A stretch of 64,000 nt of DNA from JBBRHH01 sp963788015. GTDB lineage: Bacteria > Planctomycetota > Phycisphaerae > Tepidisphaerales > Tepidisphaeraceae. Shown one piece after another: positions 14,051-22,241 of this stretch (positions are counted from its first letter, which is position 1; each line of letters begins with the position of its first letter). The stretch covers positions 186,001-250,000 of the forward strand of contig CAWBEY010000010.1 of assembly GCA_963788015.1 (NCBI GenBank), given 5' to 3'. The notes under the pieces were generated by a model. The model searched no databases and was not told where the DNA came from. It was given only the letters and a program-made list of their open reading frames with translations. A program made the translations under genes and the position numbers.

Positions 14051-14983
14051 ATGGAACGCTCCCTTCGCAACCGCCTCACTTTCGGCCCCCTTATGCTGGC
14101 CGCTCTGGCCGCACTGCTTTGGCTCGACTACGCCTTCCAGGAGTGGACCCGCACTTCCCCCCGTACCCAGAACTGGATCCGCCACCACGATCAGCCCTAC
14201 GGCGTCGGCGGCGTCGGCCTACTGATTCTCCTGCTCCTCATCCTCCCCACCGCCACCGTCGAGCTCGCAACCCTCTTCGCCGCCGAGCGCGTTAAGCCTT
14301 ATCGCTTCATCGCCGCCGTCGGCTCCGGCTGCATCGTCGTCCACGCCTTCCTCACTCAGTTCCCCAAATTTGAGCGTATCGGCTCGTCGGTCCTGGCCTA
14401 CATCATCGTTTTTACGATGCTCTTCGCCGCCTTCCGCCGCGCCTGGGCCAGACAAAGCCAGGAAGCAATCCACCACATGGCCGGCACCGTCCTCGCGATG
14501 CTTTACCTGGGCGGCTTGGGCTGGTTCCTCATGGCCCTTCGCGTTAAACTCTCGTCTCACTTCCACGGCACCACCATCACTATCCTTATGATCCTGCTGG
14601 TCGTGAAATTCACCGACATCGGCGCCTTTTTTGGCGGCCGAGCCCTTGGCCGACACAAGCTCATCCCCTGGCTCAGCCCCGGCAAAACCTGGGAAGGCCT
14701 CCTGTGCGGCATCCTCACCGCCTCACTCGTCGGCCTGGCCATCGCGCCCCACATGCTCCTCACCCCCGCCGGCCGGCACCTCATCTGGTACAAAGCGCTC
14801 ATCTTCGGCGGCGTCATCGGCGGCATCGGCCAACTCGGCGACCTCCTCGAAAGCCTCATGAAGCGCGACGCCGACGTCAAAGACTCCGGCCGGCTCATCC
14901 CCGGTTTCGGCGGCATTCTCGACGTCATCGACTCTCCGCTCCTGGCCGCTCCTTTCGCCTACTTGCTCTTCAGCTTTTTTTAA
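14051..14983 (+). CDS. cdsA: Phosphatidate cytidylyltransferase
   Basis: This integral membrane enzyme makes CDP-diacylglycerol from phosphatidic acid and CTP, the entry step to phospholipid head-group synthesis. The 310-residue protein has about eight hydrophobic helices. It ends with the CTP-transferase signature SLMKRDADVKDSGRLIPGFGG followed by LDVIDS (about residues 268-295), which retains the conserved Lys-Asp and Asp residues. Another family stretch is FTDIGAFFGGRALGRHKLIPWLSPGKT. The frame is unbroken. It is divergent from the giant kinase with about 260 bp between starts, and no uppS or dxr neighbour is present, unlike the usual order in many bacteria. The N-terminal 60 residues are poorly conserved, so the exact start is less certain than the function. 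Confidence 0.92.
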   Translation: MERSLRNRLTFGPLMLAALAALLWLDYAFQEWTRTSPRTQNWIRHHDQPYGVGGVGLLILLLLILPTATVELATLFAAERVKPYRFIAAVGSGCIVVHAFLTQFPKFERIGSSVLAYIIVFTMLFAAFRRAWARQSQEAIHHMAGTVLAMLYLGGLGWFLMALRVKLSSHFHGTTITILMILLVVKFTDIGAFFGGRALGRHKLIPWLSPGKTWEGLLCGILTASLVGLAIAPHMLLTPAGRHLIWYKALIFGGVIGGIGQLGDLLESLMKRDADVKDSGRLIPGFGGILDVIDSPLLAAPFAYLLFSFF

Positions 14984-14998
14984 TTTGAATTTTGGGAA

Positions 14999-15026
14999 TT
15001 GCCAGCAACCAGGAACTGTTGATACT
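14999..15026 (+). promoter_or_regulatory. Possible sigma-70-type promoter for the small Cys protein
   Basis: TTGCCA at 14999-15004 and GATACT at 15021-15026 are separated by 16 bases. They lie 45 bases upstream of the ATG at 15071, in the short gap after cdsA. The match to the -35/-10 consensus is moderate; it is a visual call only. Confidence 0.4.
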
Positions 15027-15070
15027 GTCTGTCAACCATATGGGGGTACACAACCAATCGCGGAGGTCTC

Positions 15071-15478
15071 ATGCGTCTCGCTCTTCTCGCAACGTTCGGA
15101 TTGCTTTGCACCGGCTTCTTCACTGCCCGCCTCGTCGCGGCCGATGAAAAGCCCGCTGCCCAAACCTGGACTGGAGTCCTGATCGACGATCACTGCGCCG
15201 ACAAGATGGCCAAGAAGGACAACCCCCAGACCGCCGCCGCCGGCCACCCCAAGGCCTGCTGCCTGAAGTGCGCCAGCACCGACGGCGTGATCGGACTGAT
15301 GGTGGATGGTAAGTTCCACAAGCTTGACGACAACGGCAACAAGCTGGCCAAGGACTATCTCGCCAAGGCCGATGCCACCACGGCCGCCAGCGTCACCGGC
15401 ACGCTCGACGCCGCCAGCGGCAACATCGCCGCCACAGCCGTCGCCGCCCCCGCGGCCGCTGCTCCCGCCACCAAATAA
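15071..15478 (+). CDS. Small secreted cysteine-containing protein, function unknown
   Basis: This 135-residue protein is not recognised as a named family. A signal peptide covers about residues 1-24 (LLATFGLLCTGFFTARLVAA), with likely cleavage before DEKPAAQ. The mature part has DDHCADK, then a cluster KACCLKCAS, a short predicted beta segment (GVIGLMVDGKFHKLDD), and an Ala-rich tail. Four Cys plus a His in a short stretch suggest disulfides or metal binding outside the cytoplasm, but this is inference. CGGAGG precedes the ATG by five bases, so the start is good. A strong hairpin and T-run follow, so the gene appears monocistronic. Confidence 0.75.
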   Translation: MRLALLATFGLLCTGFFTARLVAADEKPAAQTWTGVLIDDHCADKMAKKDNPQTAAAGHPKACCLKCASTDGVIGLMVDGKFHKLDDNGNKLAKDYLAKADATTAASVTGTLDAASGNIAATAVAAPAAAAPATK

Positions 15479-15510
15479 TTCGTACTTCAGTTGCGGATGT
15501 TGATTCAGAA

Positions 15511-15543
15511 AGGCGCCCCGCTTTTGCGGCGGCGCCTTTTTTT
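15511..15543 (+). terminator. Intrinsic terminator after the small secreted protein
   Basis: A GC-rich hairpin with arms AGGCGCC and GGCGCCT (15511-15536), extended by CGC/GCG around a TTTT loop, is followed by a run of T to 15543. It lies 33 bases past the stop codon at 15478. Confidence 0.8.
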
Positions 15544-15661
15544 CGTCTTCGCCACATCGACATCGTCATTGAAGCACTCCGCGATGGAGCACACGCGGCG
15601 GGCGGTCTCCGCGCCCGCAGATCGAGATCGCTCAGCGGGATCGCGAACATAAGTGGCTTGT

Positions 15662-16519
15662 TTAGCGGCCGTGTTCATCCCGTGTTTCTGGACTCGCCTT
15701 CTGCACCGCCCTACCTTCATTGCCACTGCCGCTGCGAAATCCCTGCAAGTCCATCGTTACATACGTGTAGCCAATATTCTTGAAGTACCGCACGAGCTCC
15801 CCGCGCAGCGGCTCTTCGCATAATTTTCGCAAGTCGTCCACGCCCACCTCAATCCGCGCCAGGTCTTTGTGGTGCCGCACCCGGAAGTTGCTGAAGCCCC
15901 GATCCCACAAGAACGCCTCCGCCTTCTCAACCTGATCCAGCGAAGCAATAGTGACGGGCGTTCCATAAGCGATGCGCGAGGAGAGGCACGCCAGCGCGGG
16001 CTTCTCCCAGTTGGGTAGCCCCAGTTGCCTTGCAAGCTCGCGCACTTCCGCCTTGGTCAGGCCGGCTTCGAGCAACGGCGAGCGAACCGCATATTCCCGC
16101 CCGGCCTGAATGCCTGGCCGATGATCGCCAATGTCGTCAGCATTAACGCCATTCAAAACGGCCCCATACCCGCGACGCTTCATCACGGCATCCAACTGGC
16201 CGTACAACTCGTTCTTGCAGAAGTAACAGCGATTGGTGGGGTTGGCCGTGTATTGGGGGCTGTCCATCTCGCTGGTGTCGATGAGTTCCAAATTTGCGCC
16301 CAACAGAACGGCCAATTGCTTCACACTTTCCAACTCGCGAGCGGCAAGGGACGGGCTGACACCGGTGGCCGCCAGAACATCATCCCGGCCAAGGGCATCG
16401 AGCGCGAGCTTAAGAACCAGTGTTGAATCAACGCCAGCAGAAAAGGCGACGACTACGCGCCCGCAATCCCGAAGCAGTTGAAGGGCATGGCGATGCTTGT
16501 TGGCGAGAGTGGGGAGCAT
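15662..16519 (-). CDS. larE: ATP-dependent sacrificial sulfur transferase LarE-like
   Basis: LarE adenylates the carboxylates of the nickel-pincer precursor and donates sulfur from its own Cys, or from a cluster in some homologues. The 285-residue protein has the PP-loop FSAGVDST near residue 26, where the usual SGGVDS has Ala for the first Gly. It also has CYFCKNELY, NGVNADD...DHRPGIQAG, SPLLEAGLTKAEVRELA and PALACLSSRIAYG; the last contains the Cys equivalent to the sacrificial Cys of the Lactobacillus enzyme. The frame is unbroken. No larB, larC or lactate racemase gene is nearby, so the client enzyme must be elsewhere. The downstream 200 bases hold nothing obvious except the facing terminator. 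Confidence 0.88.
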   Translation of the reverse strand: MLPTLANKHRHALQLLRDCGRVVVAFSAGVDSTLVLKLALDALGRDDVLAATGVSPSLAARELESVKQLAVLLGANLELIDTSEMDSPQYTANPTNRCYFCKNELYGQLDAVMKRRGYGAVLNGVNADDIGDHRPGIQAGREYAVRSPLLEAGLTKAEVRELARQLGLPNWEKPALACLSSRIAYGTPVTIASLDQVEKAEAFLWDRGFSNFRVRHHKDLARIEVGVDDLRKLCEEPLRGELVRYFKNIGYTYVTMDLQGFRSGSGNEGRAVQKASPETRDEHGR

Positions 16520-16961
16520 GGGTTACTAGAAACTAGAGACCTTCAACTCGAGACTAGAGGAGGATAGGCGAGGGGTTTGGAAGTTGGAACGGGCAATGAT
16601 CTCGTCGGCTCCCCCCGACCACAATCGCGCCATATTACCAAGCCAGCATCATCCGCTTCCCTTCATGTCAACGGCGTCTGGACTTATCGCTCATGGTTTG
16701 GCATCGAGCCGCGATTTTCAGACCAAACTGTTGACAACCCTCAACCCGCGCCACCCAAACCAAATTTTGCGCACACACAACCAAAACTGACCGTCACTTC
16801 ACCCCGGAACCCAACTCACCGATATCTGCCTACTGCCGAACTGCCGACAGACAACTGCCTACTGCATTTGCAAACCCTCCCCCCCCGGCTAACATACGGG
16901 ACTTGCGATTGCGGCCAGTGCCGCAATCGTGTCGTTTTGCATTCTGATTTAGAGGACTGCC
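16520..16961. other. Intergenic region between larE and tig with short-period repeats
   Basis: No gene is seen in these 440 bases. Two low-complexity stretches stand out: variations on ACTAGAGACTAGAG at 16519-16563, and variations on CTGCCTACTGCCGAACTGC at 16824-16868. The rest is mixed sequence. A hairpin near the tig start is listed separately. Confidence 0.7.
16906..16929 (+). promoter_or_regulatory. Perfect 10-bp hairpin in the tig leader
   Basis: CGATTGCGGC (16906-16915), loop CAGT, and GCCGCAATCG (16920-16929) form a perfect stem 32 bases before the tig ATG. A TGTCGTTTTG stretch follows, so it could be a weak terminator or a leader structure of tig mRNA. Function is inferred only. Confidence 0.45.
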
Positions 16962-18437
16962 ATGGCCGAGAACGAGAACCAAAGCACCGCCGTCGAGGAA
17001 GCCGCCCCCGAGGAACAGGAAGCGCCCTATTCGATAACAATCGAGGACGCGGGGCCCGCGACCAAGAAGGTGACTGTCGAAATCCCCCACGAGCGCATTG
17101 AGAAAAAGCTCTCCCAGCAGTTCAAAGAGCTGCGCCAGCAGGCGCAGGTCCCGGGTTTCCGCAAAGGGCACGCGCCGGCCAAGCTGCTGGAGAAAAAGTT
17201 TGGCACTGACGTGAAAAACGAAGTCCGCACCACGTTGATCCGCGAAAGCTACAACGAGGCGCTCGAGAAGAATGCGCTGAACATTATCGGAGAGCCGGAG
17301 TTTGACAACGCCGACAAGATCGAACTTCCCGATTCCGGGCCGCTGAGCTACTCGTTCCAGGTGGAAATTCAGCCGGACTTTACGCTCCCCGATTTGAAGG
17401 GGATCAAGGTGGCGCAAGCCGCGCGTGGATGTGACGGCCGAGCACGTCGAGCATGCGATGAGCAACCTGCGCGAGCAGCAGGGCGCGATCGTTCCGGTGG
17501 AAGATCGCGGCGTGGAGGCAAAGGATATTGTCATCGGCGACGTACACGTGCGCCAGCACAACAACGTGATCGCGCATCACCACGACGTGCAGATTCAGAT
17601 CGCGCCGAGCGTCCGAATCGCCGGCTATCCCATCGAAGAGTTTGACAAGAAGATGGAGGGGGCCAAGCCGGAAGAAATACGAAACTTCACCGTCACCGCG
17701 CCCGACAATCACCCAGCCGAGTCAGTCCGCGGCCAGGAGGTTCAGGTTGAAATCACTGTCAAGGACATCAAGCGTCTGGAACTGGCGGAATTGGATCAGC
17801 AGTTTCTGGAAACACTCGGCTTCACCGGCGAGCAGGAACTTCGCGATGCCCTCCGCGAGCAGATGGTGGAGCGAATTAAATCTGACGTGCAGCGCAGCAT
17901 GCGGCAGCAGGTGATCAACTATCTGCTTGAAAACACCAGCCTTACCGTGCCGCAGAAGTTGTCCGAGCGCCAGACCGATCGTGTCGTCAATCGCCGCGGC
18001 GTAGATCTGATGATGCGCGGCGTGCCGCGCGAGCAGGTGCAGGCCAACCTCGACCGCCTCCGCGGCGGCGCCGATCAGGAAGCGGCCCGCGAATTGAAGA
18101 GCTTCTTCATCCTTCAGAAGGTGGCCACGGATCAAGCCGTGGACGTCAGCGAAGGCGAGCTCAATGGACGGGTGGCATACATGGCCATTCAAGAGGGCAA
18201 GCGCCCGAGCGCGTGAAGCAGGACATGAGCAAGGACGGTTCGCTGGCCAATCTCTACGTGCAGATGCGCGAGGAGAAGGCCGTGGACAAGATCCTGGAGC
18301 AGGCCGACATCGAAGAATACGACGCGACCGCCGCCGAGGCCGCCAAGAGCGCCCAGGGCCCGGGCGAAGAAGAGGCGCAGGCCGCAAGTACGGAAGGCGA
18401 AGCGCCAAAAGCCGAGGACAATTCCACCGCGACCTGA
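16962..18437 (+). CDS. tig: Trigger factor (ribosome-bound chaperone / PPIase)
   Basis: Trigger factor binds ribosomal protein L23 at the exit tunnel and shields nascent chains. The ribosome-binding signature is present as GFRKGHAPAKLLEKKFG (about residues 66-82). The PPIase-like middle domain and the helical C-terminal domain (LAELDQQFLETLGF, then SFFILQKVA...) follow. The frame breaks near 17412 and 18190; after the second break the protein ends with an acidic, Ala-rich tail and stops at 18437. The start ATG at 16962 has AGAGGA upstream. The gene is essential or nearly so in many bacteria and the two halves are otherwise colinear, so the breaks are best read as sequence errors. Clp protease genes, common neighbours elsewhere, are absent. 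Confidence 0.9.
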
Positions 18438-18465
18438 AGCTTCGTCCCCCATTCAAGAACCACTC

Positions 18466-18492
18466 GGGGCGAACGCCAGTTCGCCCCTTTTT
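18466..18492 (+). terminator. Intrinsic terminator of tig
   Basis: GGGGCGAAC (18466-18474), loop GCCA, and GTTCGCCCC (18479-18487) form a perfect 9-bp stem followed by TTTTT. It sits between the tig stop and the hisS start, only 15 bases before the hisS ATG. Confidence 0.88.
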
Positions 18493-18506
18493 CTTGGAAC
18501 GATCCA

Positions 18507-19830
18507 ATGACTCGTATCAACGCACCCCGCGGCACCGCCGACACCTTGCCTTCCGAAAGTTGGAAGTGGCAAGTCGTCGAGGGCATCGCCCGCACCCTGG
18601 GCGAGAACTACCACTTCCAGGAGATTCGCACGCCGATCTTCGAGCACTCGGAACTGTTTCACCGGGGCGTGGGCGAGACCTCGGATATCGTCCACAAGGA
18701 AACCTATACCTTCATGGATCGCGGTGAACGATCCATCACCCTCCGCCCCGAAGGCACCGCTGGCGTGGCCCGCGCCATGATCGAGCATAGTTTGATCGCA
18801 CAAGAAGGCGCGCGCAAAAGGTCTACTACATCGGCCCCAACTTCCGCTACGAGCGTCCTGCATCCGGCCGCCTCCGCCAGCACCACCAGTTCGGCGCCGA
18901 GATCTTCGGCATCGCCGAACCCGAAGCCGACGTCGAATGCATCCTCCTGCAAATGGACTTCTACCGCCGCGCCGGCGTCAAAGAATTGGAGCTCCAAATC
19001 AACAGCTTGGGCGACCGCGAAAGCAAAGAGCGCAATTACCGCCAACCTTGTTGAATTCCTTTCCCCCAAGCGCGATTTCCTCAGCGAAGATTCCCAGCGC
19101 CGCCTCGAAGAAAACCCGTTGCGCATCCTCGACAGCAAAGACCCCGCGACCAAACCGCCTGCCAAGGCGCGCCCCGGCCATCGAATCCCTAAACGAAAAA
19201 TCCCGCACCACTTCGACCGCGTCCAGCAACTCCTCACCGATACCAACTCCCCCTACCGCGCCAACCCCAACCTCGTCCGAGGTTTCGACTACTACACCGA
19301 CACCCTCTGGGAAGTCGTCGCCGGTGGCCTGGGCGCACAAAATGCCCTCGGCGGCGGCGGCCGCTATGACAATCTCGTGGAACAACTCGGCGGCCGGCCC
19401 ACCCCCGGCGTCGGTTTCGGCTCAGGTCTCGAACGCTTCCTCCTCGCCCTCGAAGGCCAGAACGTAATCCTCCACAATACGAGGAAACCGTTGATCTGGT
19501 TAGTGGCCCTCGGCGAGCCCGCCAGAGCCGCTCAATGGAAACTCCTCCGCGAGCTCCGTTCCAACAACATCCCCGCCGACATGGACTACGCCGGCCGAGG
19601 CTCCAAGGCCCAATTCAAGATGGCCGACAAGTCCAACGCTAGTCTTCTCAATTGTGGTGGGTGAAGACGAATTCAGGGAGAATGTTGTCTTGTGCAAGAT
19701 AATGTTAACGGGAACTCAGGACTGCGAATTCCACGCGCATCAAATCGTTGAAGCGATCAGGCGGTATTTTGTAGATGGTGTGTGGCCGGAAGAACCGCGC
19801 GACTACGGTATAACCTTATTCAAGGGATAA
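18507..19830 (+). CDS. hisS: Histidyl-tRNA synthetase
   Basis: This class II aminoacyl-tRNA synthetase charges tRNA-His. The N-terminus INAPRGTADTLP and motif 2 region (TLRPEGTAGVARA, then YYIGPNFRYERP) are clear. The His-specific loops are LVRGFDYYTDTLWEV and GGGGRYDNL, and motif 3 is GFGSGLERFLLAL. At least four frame changes are needed (near 18812, 19035, 19165-19200 and 19645). After the last one the anticodon-binding domain continues (VVGEDEFRENVV) to a TAA at 19828-19830, beyond the apparent early stop at 19664. This is the most heavily indel-marked gene of the window. Its end overlaps the convergent hisG by 28 bases. Confidence 0.88.
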
Positions 19831-20696
19831 GTAATGATGCCCGTCGCCCCCGCCCTCTTCAGGCGTGGAATCAATTCGCGCTCCTGTTTCTCTTCCAGAA
19901 TCACTTCCACCGCAACCCAGTCGCTGTCGGATAGCCGGCTGATTGTCGGGCTCTTTTCGGCCGGCAGAAAGCTCACCACCTCGGCCAGCTTCCCCTCGGG
20001 CACGTTCATTTTCAGGCCGATCTTCGCGCGGGCGTCGATGGCCCCCTTGAGAAGCATCGCGATGTTTTCCATCTTTTCGCGCTTCCAGGGAATGTCCCAC
20101 GCCTTCTTGTTGGCGATGAAGCGCGTGGTGCTCATCAGCAGCGTGTCCACGATGCGCAGGTTGTTGGCGCGGAGGCTTGAGCCGGTCTCGGTGCAATCCA
20201 CAATGGCGTCGAGCAGGCGGGCCTTGATCTCCGTCGTGCCCCAGGAAAACTCGACGGTAACGGGTATATTCCGCTCGCTGAAGTATCGCCGCGTGGTGTT
20301 CACCAGTTCTGTGGCGATCACCGAGCCCTTGAGGTCCTCGGCCTTTCGCACCGGGCTTTCTTCCGGCACGGCCAATACCCACCGGATGGGGTTGAGGCTC
20401 GCGCGCGAGTATTCGAGTTCGCAGATCTCGATTACATCATCAATGTTGCCGTTTTCGACCACCCAATCGTGTCCGGTCAGGCCGCAATCAATGATGTTGT
20501 CGGCAACGTAGCGGCTGATCTCCTGGGCACGAAAGAGCACGGCAGAAATCTTGGGATCGTCCACGCGCGGAAAAACACTACGGTCGGCAATGGCAACCTT
20601 GTAACCCGCGCGGCCAAAAAGCTCGACAGTAGCGTGCTGCAGACTGCCACTGGGCAGTCCAAGCCGGAGGGTGTCATCTGGAAGTCGGTCAGTCAT
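19803..20696 (-). CDS. hisG: ATP phosphoribosyltransferase, long (regulated) form
   Basis: HisG joins ATP and PRPP in the first, feedback-inhibited step of histidine synthesis. The 297-residue length matches the long form, which carries a C-terminal ACT-like regulatory domain and does not need HisZ. Visible features are LRLGLPSGSLQ near the N-terminus, CGLTGHDWVVE, and the PRPP-binding stretch IVDCTETGSSLRANN (about residues 163-177). The C-terminal domain ends in AGATGIITYPLNKV. The frame is unbroken. It lies last in the nusA-infB run after a 72-base gap containing short repeats, and converges on hisS with a 28-base 3' overlap. Other his genes are absent. Confidence 0.93.
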   Translation of the reverse strand: MTDRLPDDTLRLGLPSGSLQHATVELFGRAGYKVAIADRSVFPRVDDPKISAVLFRAQEISRYVADNIIDCGLTGHDWVVENGNIDDVIEICELEYSRASLNPIRWVLAVPEESPVRKAEDLKGSVIATELVNTTRRYFSERNIPVTVEFSWGTTEIKARLLDAIVDCTETGSSLRANNLRIVDTLLMSTTRFIANKKAWDIPWKREKMENIAMLLKGAIDARAKIGLKMNVPEGKLAEVVSFLPAEKSPTISRLSDSDWVAVEVILEEKQERELIPRLKRAGATGIITYPLNKVIP

Positions 20697-20767
20697 GGCT
20701 AGGTGTCAGGGGTTAGAAACCAGGGGCTAGATGCATTAACTAGCAACTCGCAATCAGTAACCAGCAA

Positions 20768-21390
20768 CTATTTCTTCTTCTTCGCCTTCGCGCCTTCGCT
20801 CACAACGCGGCGGACGCAGTAATAAAAATCGTAGCATTCCTCGGCCTTCACGTGATGTTCCAGGAAGCGATGAGCGTCTTCCAGCGAGACGTCGTCGGTC
20901 AGCACATCCTGCTCGCGCAGGTACTCGAGGATCTGATTGTCCACCGGGACGGCGTGGCCGTCGAATGAGAACAGCATGACGTATGCTTCCACAAACGGAT
21001 GCAAATCAGGCAGATCATGAAGGAACTGGCGCGAGTCGCGCTTGGAGATGGTCTTAAGCCGGTCGAGGCTCAGCGTGTGTTCTTTTTCGAAGATGGCGTT
21101 CAGGCAGCGCGTGATCATTTCCACCCGCCGCTCGATGGCGGGGTAGCGGGTGCCGAGGAGTTCCTGAATCTCCAGATCGGTTGCGACGCGCAGCTCGTTG
21201 AGATCAACAAACTCCGTGTCGATGTGCCGCATCGCTTCATCCGCGCGGGAATCCGGGACGTCAAAGGTCATCGCGCCGCGAACCAGCGCCTTAAGTGGAT
21301 CGAGGGTTTCCCGGGCGGCGCTTTGCACTCGCGCATCAGGCTGCGGAATACGGAACGGAGTTTCTCGGCATGCTTGGTGGCGTTTTTCAT
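20768..21390 (-). CDS. HhH-GPD / endonuclease III-like protein
   Basis: This is a roughly 207-residue protein that resembles the helix-hairpin-helix domain of endonuclease III-type DNA repair glycosylases. The match rests on SRDSRQFLHDLPDLHPFVEAYVMLF-like spacing followed by GHAVPVDNQILEYLREQ, where the hairpin and the Asp of the glycosylase fold would lie. The catalytic Lys of endonuclease III and the Cys cluster are not evident, so catalysis is uncertain. The true start is ATG 21390, whose first bases overlap the rbfA stop as ATGA, a sign of translational coupling. The frame breaks near 21330, so the N-terminus MKNATKHAEKLRSVFRSL is read in another frame from the main body. It ends in a Lys-rich tail. 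A DNA-repair role is inferred. Confidence 0.65.
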
Positions 21391-21863
21391 TGAGGAAGTG
21401 TTTCTGAGCTTGAACTATCACCCTGGGGCTGCTCCGGGGCTGGGCCCGGAGCTTCGGTCGGCGCTTCTGATTGCTCGCCGGCGGCCGCGGCGGCGGCGCG
21501 CTTGCGATCTATTTCCGCGTTCTCTCTGGCCACCTGATCCAGAAGCTCCAGCACTTGAAGCTCCTTTTTCAGGTTTTCATCCATGTGGAACTTCAGGTAC
21601 GGCGCCTGGCGCAGCGTCAACGCTTTGGTGAGCTTCACGCGCATGAGGCTCGCCGAATGTTTCAGCGCGTTCAGCGCGGCGGTCTGCTGGCCGGGCGTGC
21701 CCATGATGGTCATGTAGATATCCGCGATGGATAGATCATCCGTCACCTTAACGCGTGTGATGCTGGGCAGGCCGGTCAGGCGCGGATCGTTCAGCTCGCG
21801 CTGGATGATCATCGCCAGTTCCTGCTGGATCGTGCTGCCGAGGCGTTCGGTTCGTCGAGACAT
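21387..21863 (-). CDS. rbfA: Ribosome-binding factor A
   Basis: RbfA is a cold-shock-linked factor that binds the 30S subunit during late 16S rRNA maturation. The 158-residue protein opens with RTERLGSTIQQELAMIIQREL and contains DLSIADIYMTIMG and RQAPYLKFHMDENL, the KH-like core of the family. The C-terminal 40 residues are a Pro/Glu/Ala/Ser-rich extension. It lies in the conserved nusA-infB-rbfA order, 33 bases after the DUF503 gene, and its stop overlaps the next start (ATGA). Confidence 0.92.
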   Translation of the reverse strand: MSRRTERLGSTIQQELAMIIQRELNDPRLTGLPSITRVKVTDDLSIADIYMTIMGTPGQQTAALNALKHSASLMRVKLTKALTLRQAPYLKFHMDENLKKELQVLELLDQVARENAEIDRKRAAAAAAGEQSEAPTEAPGPAPEQPQGDSSSSETLPQ

Positions 21864-21896
21864 CGTGATGCGGTGCGTAAAAGGTAAACTTAATCT

Positions 21897-22178
21897 CTAC
21901 AGCAGCTCGATCTGGTAATCGATCAGGTCCGCCGTGTGTACGGTGCGAACAAAGTCAACAATCTTGCTCAACGCTCCTTCCACGTAGCGACGGTCGTTGC
22001 TGACCATCGCCACGCCGATGACCGAGCGTCGATGTTCATCAAGGGCGCCCACCTCAGCCACCGAGACGTTGTGGCCGTTGGCGATCCGATCCTTCAGGCT
22101 CTTGACCACCCTGCGCTTGTCCTTCAGGGACATCGCGTCACCAATGGAAAGTTCCAGTTGCAGGACACCGATCGTCAT
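21897..22178 (-). CDS. ylxP: DUF503 (YlxP-like) protein
   Basis: This 93-residue protein of the DUF503 family is commonly encoded between infB and rbfA in many bacteria. Family features are the opening IGVLQLELSIGDAMSLKDKRRVVKSLKDR and the C-terminal HTADLIDYQIELL. It has a ferredoxin-like fold in solved homologues. A ribosome-assembly or translation role is suspected from its position, but its biochemical function is not established. The frame is intact. Confidence 0.88.
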   Translation of the reverse strand: MTIGVLQLELSIGDAMSLKDKRRVVKSLKDRIANGHNVSVAEVGALDEHRRSVIGVAMVSNDRRYVEGALSKIVDFVRTVHTADLIDYQIELL

Positions 22179-22180
22179 AA

Positions 22181-22208
22181 GGGTTCGGGGCTCAGCGTTC
22201 AGGGTTCA
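22181..22208. repeat. GGTTCGGGG-type short-period repeat, intergenic copy
   Basis: The sequence is GGGTTCGGGGCTCAGCGTTC followed by AGGGTTCA, lying between infB and the DUF503 gene. It belongs with the related stretches at 50736-50768 and 52336-52367. Confidence 0.6.
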
Positions 22209-22241
22209 ATCGCGATGAGGCACCTGAACCTGTCCCATCGA

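Noticed and set aside
13957..14295. Plus-strand frame overlapping the start of cdsA
   Set aside because: Arg/Pro-rich shadow of cdsA and of the leader; the cdsA frame is clearly the gene.
16962..19830. tig and hisS as pseudogenes
   Set aside because: Both are core genes and the rest of each sequence is colinear and well conserved.
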